A stretch of 64,000 nt of DNA from an uncultured Bacteroidales bacterium (GTDB taxonomy: Bacteria > Bacteroidota > Bacteroidia > Bacteroidales > Paludibacteraceae): positions 273,662 through 337,661 of the forward strand of contig CAMKPZ010000003.1 in assembly GCA_946414805.1 (NCBI GenBank). The letters are read 5' to 3'. Below are positions 58,801 to 64,000 of the stretch, one piece after another (the stretch's first letter is position 1; each line of letters opens with the position of its first letter). The notes below the pieces were generated by a model, which worked only from the letters and a program-made list of their open reading frames with translations, ran no database searches and was not told where the DNA came from. The position numbers and the translations under genes were made by a program.

Positions 58801-61800
58801 GGCATATGGGGAAATACGGCATCTACGTTGAATTTGGCTAATAATATGATTAGTTCTACAACTACGAATGGGAAGAATAGTTACGGAGTTTATGCTAAAA
58901 AGAATTTTACAATCAACGGAGATATAATTAATGCTGTAGGTACTACTACAGATGTATATGCAATGTTCTTTGATGCTTCAACATCTATCGGTGATGTGTT
59001 AGCGGGTAAATTCTCTGCGCAAACGAATGTAAGTAATGGCTATGGTGCTTTGAATGCTGCCGGTACTGTTGGAAAGGTGCGATTAAAAGGCGGCATCTAT
59101 AAAACAACCATCAATTTGCCGAAATATATTCATACGGGATATCAGGTATTCCATTTGGAAGAAACACATTCGGATTATGCAGACGGCTATCGCTATGTGA
59201 TTGCTACTCAAAATCCGAGTCCGTATGTATGCCGTATTGTTGGCGGAGCGTATTATGCTACTTTAGAGGAAGCCCTTCAATATACACAAGATCATAGTGG
59301 TACTTTTACAATTGTAATGACGCAGAACTACACATTGCCTGCGGGGGACTATGTGTTGCCGGCAAACGCCACATTAATAGTTCCTCGTAAATTCGGACAA
59401 ACGACTATTACGGACAATGGGAATCCTGCTGTCGCAGACAAGATTACCACTGTCGGTTTGAATGAGAATTTCTTGTGCTTGACAATGGCATCTGATGCGC
59501 ATCTCAATGTGGATGGAAAAATAGGAGTAAGTGGCGAAATGTTTTGTACTGAGAGTGGAGGCGTTTCCAATCAGAGTCCTTATGGATGTATCCATATGGA
59601 GTCTGGGAGTCATATTCAGCTCAATAGCGGAGCGTATCTCTATGCATGGGGAATGATTACCGGATCAGGCAGTATTACGGTGAAAAGCAATGCTGAAGTA
59701 CGCGAGATGTTCCAGATAAAGAATATGCCCTCTGCGAGCAACTTGCGGTATTATATCAAGCAGACTAACTCCAGCAATACCACTCGATTCATGCCTTTTA
59801 ATCAGTATAGCATTCAAAATATAGAGGTGCCGACCACCTATTACTATAATTCGAGACTGATGGCGGATATGCGTTGTTATTACGCGGGGGCTAAAGCCTG
59901 GTATGGTGATGATAATATCAAACTAGTTGGAACTTCGGGCGCATTATTTGAAGTTACATCAGAGGATGAATCTTCGTGGGTTCGCAAATCCTATAATACA
60001 ACTACAAAGCAACAAGTTTGGGAAGTCAATAGTTCCGCTCAGTTAGGTTCGCTATCCATTACTATGAAACTCCCTATTGTAAACCAAACAATAACAGTTA
60101 ATTCTGCTGACTATATTCTGCCTATTACTAACACTATGAAGATTCATGTGTTGGATGGAGACTTCGCAATTACGAATGATACGGAGTTAATGCCCGGCTC
60201 GTCGGTAGAGATAAACAAAACAGCTTCTTTGACTGTGAATGCAGGAAAGAAACTATATGTATTCGACCAGCATCAATGGAGTTCAAATACTTCTTACGCA
60301 GATGCAGCCATCAATGTACATGGTAACATCAATGTGCAGGGTGCATTATACACCACCCAGTCTATTGAGGATGGACCCACTAATGCGAATAAAACATACG
60401 GCGCAAATATATATTCCAACAATGCAGATGCGGGTACTATCTTCTTTGCGAATGATGCACCTTCTACTACCGAAATAGACCTCATTACTGGTATTGAAAA
60501 CAGCGCAATAAAGACAAAAACCGTAACCATGGATCCGGCACAGTTGAAGAATGGAAACGGAAGTTATACCGCTACAAGTGGTACGGATGCCGATCACTCT
60601 TTTGCATACATGGATAATACTTGGACACCAACTTATTCGGACGAGTGCTTTGAGCATATTGGTGATGATGCATATGCAAAACCATCGGATTATGTTAAAC
60701 TAAAGAAACAACGTGATGCGATGGGCGAATACGATGATCTATATATCAAGGAAGATCATACATATGAGTCTGCAGACGGATCACGCATATTTATCCATCT
60801 GCCGGGCACGGAGGGTGAATGCCAATGGTGGGAAGTAGAGGCCACAGATAATCCTACAGTTTTTGAATGTAAAAAAGAGGGATACGAAGGTTTCTATTAT
60901 TACGATGAAATATGGACTCTCAAAACTGTAACAGTGACTTTCTATTCCAAAGAAGAGGGAGAAGGGGATGACATACTTCATACCATCGTTACGGACTTCA
61001 ACGGAAGACCGGATCCGTCTGTTATTGCGAACAACCCCTCAAAAACAACTACTGCCGAATATACCTATCAGTTCTATGGATGGAAGAGCAGTGAATCGGG
61101 TACTACCTACAAGTGGACAGATCTATTAGAGGTGGCTACTGCCGATATGAACTATCGTCCAGTCTTTACGAAAACGAAGCGGCATTATACCGTTACCTTC
61201 AAGGATGCCAAGAATGGTGCCAACGTACCGGTGGAAGTGGAATACGGAGCTTCGCCGGAGTACGCTGCTGTCAAGGCTTCGACGGCGCAGTATGACTATG
61301 AGTTCACGGGATGGAAAGCAACGGATGGTACAGTCTATGCTCCGGGTGAGTCATTGCCGATAGTAGAAGGTGCAGGGGTGTCCTACACCGCCCAATGGAG
61401 TAATATAGACCGTTATTATGACATCACTTGGAAGGATGGCGACCGCGTGATTGAGGTAGACGAACATCAGAAATACGGCACACCGACAAGTTACGATGAC
61501 ATCCTGCCGACCCGCGCAACCGATGCCTCGAATGAATATACGTTCAGCGGTTGGCTCAGCAGCCTTGACGGCAACACCTATGCGAACGGTTCCACCCCTT
61601 CCGTAGGCGGCGAGACAACATACACGGCGCAGTTTGATGCTACGGCGCGGTACGTAGTGAAGTTTATTAACTATGACGGATCAGAACTCTCTTCCGCTCC
61701 TGTTACGGAAGGTAAGAAGCCGGTATGCGCCGTCGTTCCGCGTCGTGACAGGGATGCTGTGTACTATTATGTCTGGACGGGTTGGAAGAGCAGTGCTGGT

Positions 61801-63510
61801 ACATTCTATAGCAAAGATACCGATCTCCCCGCTGTCACCGGCAAAGAGACCTACACGGCGCAATTTATCGCAGAGGACAGAATGTACACCGTCACTTTCA
61901 CCAATATTGACAATAACGGAGGTACAGCGGAAGAGGTATTCGGACACAGTGCCGTGCCGACCTACAATGTTTCCGACCGGGAGGATGACGACTATAAGTA
62001 TTTCTTTGCCGGGTGGAAAGGTGAAGATGAAACCATTTATGCGTTGGGCGTTGCTCTACCAGAAGTTACAGCAGATGCCACTTATACGGCGTTGTTTAAT
62101 CAAATAGCCAAGAGGATGGAGGTGAATGCTCTGAACGATATGCCGGACAACACCACCTACACGGTAGAAGAAGTACATGTGCATGCAAACGGAACACTGA
62201 CTATTCCCGAATCGTCCTCTATCAGCGCTACCGACTTGATTCTGGATGCCACGGTATATAAGCCGGGTATTGACGGAGCAGCGGAGCCTGCCTCCGGCGA
62301 AATCATCGGAGCGGAGAACCTGAATATCTCCGGCAATGTATATTTCGACCTCACTCTTAATACCGAGGCTCGAATATGGCACGCGTTCGGTGTTCCGTTC
62401 GAGGTGGCTGATCTGGATGCAGTCAAGCTGATAGGAGACGGTCGTGAGATGAGTTTGGGAAGAGACTATGAGATAATCTACTATAATGGGGCTACACGTG
62501 CTTCGCAGGGTGCAGGATCGCATTGCTGGGAGTATCTAAAACACTATGACGAGCCGGGACAACCTGTAGAGAATCTGATCCCCGGTAAGGGCTATATGAT
62601 TGCATTTGCAAGCCATGTAGGCACGGTTCGTTTCACCAAAGCCGCCGGTGCTCCTATCGTTTATTCTGCTTCAGTACGCACCAATCTGTACAATAGTTCT
62701 ATTGATGGAAGCAATGATTGGAACGCGATTGCCACTCCCGCACTCTTCCATGCCGCACTCAATGTAGGAGTCGAATACTGTCAGGTACACGTGCCCTATG
62801 AAATAGGAAGCGATACCTATCAGTCCAAGCCGATGGCAGAGGTGAATTTCAGAACAGGAATGGCGGTGTATGTGCAGGCTGTTGCAAACAGAGCTGTGGT
62901 AGTAACACCCTTTGGATCCGGAGCTACTCCGGCACCGAGACGCAATGCTGCCAGCAGGGAGTTCGTTCCTGCCAAATACGAAGTAACTATCTCTACCGAG
63001 GGACGCACCGTACCGATGGACAACCTCTTTATCGGCACAACGGAGGAGAAGGAGGACGGTTATGTCACTAACAGCGATCTTGTCAAGGCCGGCACAACGA
63101 CCAAGGTTGCACAGATGTGGGTCAATCGCTATGGCATGAAACTATGCGTCAATACAATGCCTATGGAGGAAGAGGCGGTCGCTTATCCGCTTACCGTCTA
63201 TGCGCCGCAGACTGGCGAATATATCATTGCCGCAAGAGCACGTACTGATGCAGGCATGGCGCTTTATCTGACGAAGGACGGAGCGGCGATCTGGAACCTG
63301 AGCGAGAGCGCGTACACGCTTACGTTAGACAAAGGAACGCATGCGCAGTACGGTGTGCGGTTGAGCGCCAAGGCTCCGCAGATCACCACGGGCATTGACG
63401 AAGCGGTCGTAGATGCGCAGGGTGAGACCCGCAAAGTGCTGATCAATGACAAGGTATATATCATCCGTGGCGAGAAGGTTTACAGCGTGGATGGTCAGTT
63501 GGTAAAATAA
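55891..63510 (+). CDS. Giant secreted beta-helix protein with Flg_new repeats, cassette 2
   Basis: A 2539-residue protein, the largest in the window. The signal peptide follows MRNLFKMKKLLYSLSILVCLLGG. Residues of about 430-1080 form a parallel beta-helix-like solenoid with recurring NGG(T/S)(Y/F/I) turns and (Y/V)GVY or YG words. A segment shared with the cassette 1 protein follows (about 1200-1260; HIQLNSGAYLYAWG, EVREMFQI), then five or six Flg_new repeats (about 1670-2075; YEFTGWKATDGTVYAPG, TYTAQF). A conserved C-terminal region (VYFDLTLNTEARIWHAFGVPF) and the motif VLINDKVYIIRGEKVYSV end it. The 3' part is more GC-rich than the middle. It is probably an adhesin-like surface protein. Confidence 0.85.
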   Translation: MRNLFKMKKLLYSLSILVCLLGGSVNAWADLDVNLNTSGTGTHYISATTADPAAGLVYMSRTNEVNVPDSKFKNYQPGGSLSGKDNTNCYISNGSNGCTPTNMFFWARPSRGYEFNGSWGTRGTDYAAKPSSKGIVLSQGKPTACDDTQSINEGPFDGTDIIQTTAGGQTDTHMRPKAGFKKIDPFWITYAIPAGGTYQVHYSYTKSYDTGEPEPGDITVWKFHEETEDYEISPSSEENQIVESYAADEITLTVPSTATNFIGWYEGETRLSTDKTYTNFKADHNATIRAEFKIAELGEPTGDLTPRVTSIPAAQTNYSITIPVTAVGDWAASDFTITFTEKTIPVQNNIVKGTATYSSNMLIIPFTYNPTEYTNTEVEVTVAPLYSESITFSILAEAEEEVDYEACIEEDGNRTYTGTLAAMMEQANSMSNAPTVKLMNPITITTPLSFTKSMTFDVNGKELTANSASAFSIDVADINVRIIDGSFRQVGKIYTSYSSTTPVSVVNFTQAAKLTMQGGTLSSANTGAGAAYGVDVQQGSVLYMTGGNITVTANSGNAQGVHVATASDYATLNGGYITVSAPTNAYGLWSAGQSNVENATLDVKTTSGTSGYGFYVNGGVTTLTEVTTSVSVKTAGAGGGFVKAGRLNVNGGSIAVTAENSDVYGVYIASGASAVLQQNAVITTQATGVSGTKVFGINNLGTVSLSNITVTATSPTTAATAVNSATSALTTTINGGTYRATAEGGTAYSLHHQYGSLNVDGGTFRAIGSGNNVYGACAVADATIANATITGETRGTGNTAYGFFGGVANKNITLTDCSITGQSNTSKAYAIYSRSNVTATGCTLNATTLGENYACGFYAENGTNNSVNTNATVSSYTTHAYGVYHAAGSMSVNGGTYNVEAKQTTASTAQNSELCGLYNAAAQTTNVNGASFIVTATNAAYSQNVYGAQINGALNTTDATYSAEAKLSVYGIWGNTASTLNLANNMISSTTTNGKNSYGVYAKKNFTINGDIINAVGTTTDVYAMFFDASTSIGDVLAGKFSAQTNVSNGYGALNAAGTVGKVRLKGGIYKTTINLPKYIHTGYQVFHLEETHSDYADGYRYVIATQNPSPYVCRIVGGAYYATLEEALQYTQDHSGTFTIVMTQNYTLPAGDYVLPANATLIVPRKFGQTTITDNGNPAVADKITTVGLNENFLCLTMASDAHLNVDGKIGVSGEMFCTESGGVSNQSPYGCIHMESGSHIQLNSGAYLYAWGMITGSGSITVKSNAEVREMFQIKNMPSASNLRYYIKQTNSSNTTRFMPFNQYSIQNIEVPTTYYYNSRLMADMRCYYAGAKAWYGDDNIKLVGTSGALFEVTSEDESSWVRKSYNTTTKQQVWEVNSSAQLGSLSITMKLPIVNQTITVNSADYILPITNTMKIHVLDGDFAITNDTELMPGSSVEINKTASLTVNAGKKLYVFDQHQWSSNTSYADAAINVHGNINVQGALYTTQSIEDGPTNANKTYGANIYSNNADAGTIFFANDAPSTTEIDLITGIENSAIKTKTVTMDPAQLKNGNGSYTATSGTDADHSFAYMDNTWTPTYSDECFEHIGDDAYAKPSDYVKLKKQRDAMGEYDDLYIKEDHTYESADGSRIFIHLPGTEGECQWWEVEATDNPTVFECKKEGYEGFYYYDEIWTLKTVTVTFYSKEEGEGDDILHTIVTDFNGRPDPSVIANNPSKTTTAEYTYQFYGWKSSESGTTYKWTDLLEVATADMNYRPVFTKTKRHYTVTFKDAKNGANVPVEVEYGASPEYAAVKASTAQYDYEFTGWKATDGTVYAPGESLPIVEGAGVSYTAQWSNIDRYYDITWKDGDRVIEVDEHQKYGTPTSYDDILPTRATDASNEYTFSGWLSSLDGNTYANGSTPSVGGETTYTAQFDATARYVVKFINYDGSELSSAPVTEGKKPVCAVVPRRDRDAVYYYVWTGWKSSAGTFYSKDTDLPAVTGKETYTAQFIAEDRMYTVTFTNIDNNGGTAEEVFGHSAVPTYNVSDREDDDYKYFFAGWKGEDETIYALGVALPEVTADATYTALFNQIAKRMEVNALNDMPDNTTYTVEEVHVHANGTLTIPESSSISATDLILDATVYKPGIDGAAEPASGEIIGAENLNISGNVYFDLTLNTEARIWHAFGVPFEVADLDAVKLIGDGREMSLGRDYEIIYYNGATRASQGAGSHCWEYLKHYDEPGQPVENLIPGKGYMIAFASHVGTVRFTKAAGAPIVYSASVRTNLYNSSIDGSNDWNAIATPALFHAALNVGVEYCQVHVPYEIGSDTYQSKPMAEVNFRTGMAVYVQAVANRAVVVTPFGSGATPAPRRNAASREFVPAKYEVTISTEGRTVPMDNLFIGTTEEKEDGYVTNSDLVKAGTTTKVAQMWVNRYGMKLCVNTMPMEEEAVAYPLTVYAPQTGEYIIAARARTDAGMALYLTKDGAAIWNLSESAYTLTLDKGTHAQYGVRLSAKAPQITTGIDEAVVDAQGETRKVLINDKVYIIRGEKVYSVDGQLVK

Positions 63511-63524
63511 AACACAATACGATT

Positions 63525-63671
63525 ATGAAGAAGCAATATATAATACCCTCCACGGAGGCGATGGATCTCCGAGCAATGAAGGCAACGATGGAAAGTCCGC
63601 TTTTCGGTCCTGCGAGTATGCCGAGTGATACTTTTAAAGGTACTGCTCCCACACCGAGAGAGGCGTTCTGA
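63525..63671 (+). CDS. Small protein of 48 residues, MKKxY family, cassette 2
   Basis: It starts 14 nt after the giant gene: MKKQYIIPSTEAMDLRAMK, then ATMESPLFGPASMPSDT, then FKGTAPTPREAF. The start and the P-x-P-R-E end are the same as in the 46-residue peptide of cassette 1. Its function is unknown. Confidence 0.75.
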   Translation: MKKQYIIPSTEAMDLRAMKATMESPLFGPASMPSDTFKGTAPTPREAF

Positions 63672-63748
63672 CGGAGTACGGGAGGCACGTACTAAAGTAA
63701 GCTTGATTGAGACCCTGCATGTGACAGTTGGGAAAAGGTATCCGATCG

Positions 63749-63783
63749 GCTTTTCGGCATATCGTGGGTAGGGCGTCGTCCTA
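63749..63783 (+). other. Conserved head of the 11-bp-array element (inverted relative to 8.2 kb)
   Basis: GCTTTTCGGC (63749-63758) and AGGGCGTCGTCCTA (63770-63783) are the reverse complements of the words at 8226-8235 and 8212-8225 (one mismatch). Confidence 0.6.
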
Positions 63784-63785
63784 TT

Positions 63786-63873
63786 GAGCACCCGATGAGC
63801 ATCCGATGAGCACCCGATCAGCATCCGATGGGAGCACGAGGCGGACACGAGGCGAACACGACTCGAACACGAC
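63786..63873. repeat. 11-bp tandem array, 8 units
   Basis: Eight contiguous 11-bp units (88 bp): four of GAGCAYCCGAT type, then GGGAGCACGAG, GCGGACACGAG, GCGAACACGAC and TCGAACACGAC. The 329-bp region after the last gene holds otherwise only the terminator and its half copy. Confidence 0.9.
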
Positions 63874-63893
63874 TCGTTCCGCATACTTTGATT

Positions 63894-63927
63894 GAGACCC
63901 TGCATGAAACGATGCAGGGTTTCTTTT
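63894..63927 (+). terminator. Terminator of cassette 2
   Basis: GAGACCCTGCAT/ATGCAGGGTTTC with loop GAAACG, followed by TTTTCC; the same hairpin as at 52750. Confidence 0.8.
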
Positions 63928-64000
63928 CCGTGTCAACAGGGTCTCTTTGATGCTATCGAAAAAGTAGACACTTAGGTGGAAAAAATATCGTATACTTGTA

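Larger units (their letters stand above)
63703..63902. repeat. 19-bp direct repeat pair bracketing an insertion in a terminator
   Basis: TTGATTGAGACCCTGCATG occurs at 63703-63721 and at 63888-63906, the 5' arm of the cassette terminator. In cassette 1 the same arm is followed at once by its partner. The intervening ~166 bp (63722-63887) hold the head words and the 11-bp array. Confidence 0.75.

Noticed and set aside
63991-63998. TATACTTG near the window end as a promoter for the next gene
   Set aside because: The -7-like word has no TTG at the 20-bp distance found in the other promoters, and the downstream gene is outside the window.

Overview
The window is from a Bacteroidales genome. The evidence is a SusC/SusD pair in a glycan-utilisation locus, lipoprotein signal peptides ending in Cys, a recurrent C-terminal motif on secreted proteins, no Shine-Dalgarno sites, and Bacteroidetes-type promoters (TTG, exactly 20 bp, TAnnTTTG). 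I saw no prophage, IS transposase, CRISPR array or rRNA. One tRNA with anticodon CAT lies at 10.3 kb.

Layout. 1-2.6 kb (+): the 3' end of a topoisomerase IV subunit A gene, maf, and a six-helix membrane protein. 8.0-2.7 kb (-): a run of pta, a four-helix-bundle gene, ackA, a cytoplasmic GH13 amylase and a UbiA prenyltransferase, with 7-8 bp tandem repeats in every spacer. 8.4-10.4 kb (+): an OmpA/LysM protein, a hairpin-rich spacer and the tRNA. 13.0-10.5 kb (-): an aldo/keto reductase translationally coupled to a DUF6377-type membrane regulator. 13.2-19.6 kb (+): two related secreted modular proteins and a 47-residue peptide gene. 20.1-44.4 kb (+): a beta-1,3-glucan utilisation locus of about 24 kb, holding a discoidin/FN3 surface protein, SusC, SusD, a glycan-binding lipoprotein, GH16, GH128, GH16, a GPH-type sugar symporter, a large inverting phosphorylase (GH149/GH161-like), GH30, GH81 and GH3. 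Surface endo-glucanases would cut beta-1,3(/1,6)-glucan, SusCD would import oligosaccharides, and the symporter plus phosphorylase would feed glucose-1-phosphate to the cytosol. 44.6-46.0 kb: a hipBA toxin-antitoxin pair. 46.2-63.7 kb: a duplicated cassette (DUF4105/Lnb-like membrane protein, giant secreted protein, about 47-residue peptide, terminator). Between the two copies sits a DUF4143 ATPase gene flanked by 46-bp direct repeats.

The most unusual feature is the short-period repeats (7, 8, 11, 15 and 16 bp). They fill spacers and also occur in frame inside enzymes of the glucan locus. Several 7-bp families have no stop codon in any frame of one strand, and they form the hydrophobic cores of three lipoprotein signal peptides. 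Other repeats supply start or stop codons, and the four-helix-bundle gene is embedded between two arrays. Further points of interest are a 77-bp overlap in which a C-terminal motif and a lipoprotein signal peptide are read in two frames, a shared three-part regulatory array upstream of two secreted-protein operons, and a repeated non-coding element with an 11-bp tandem array. All family names are from reading motifs by eye; no database search was run.
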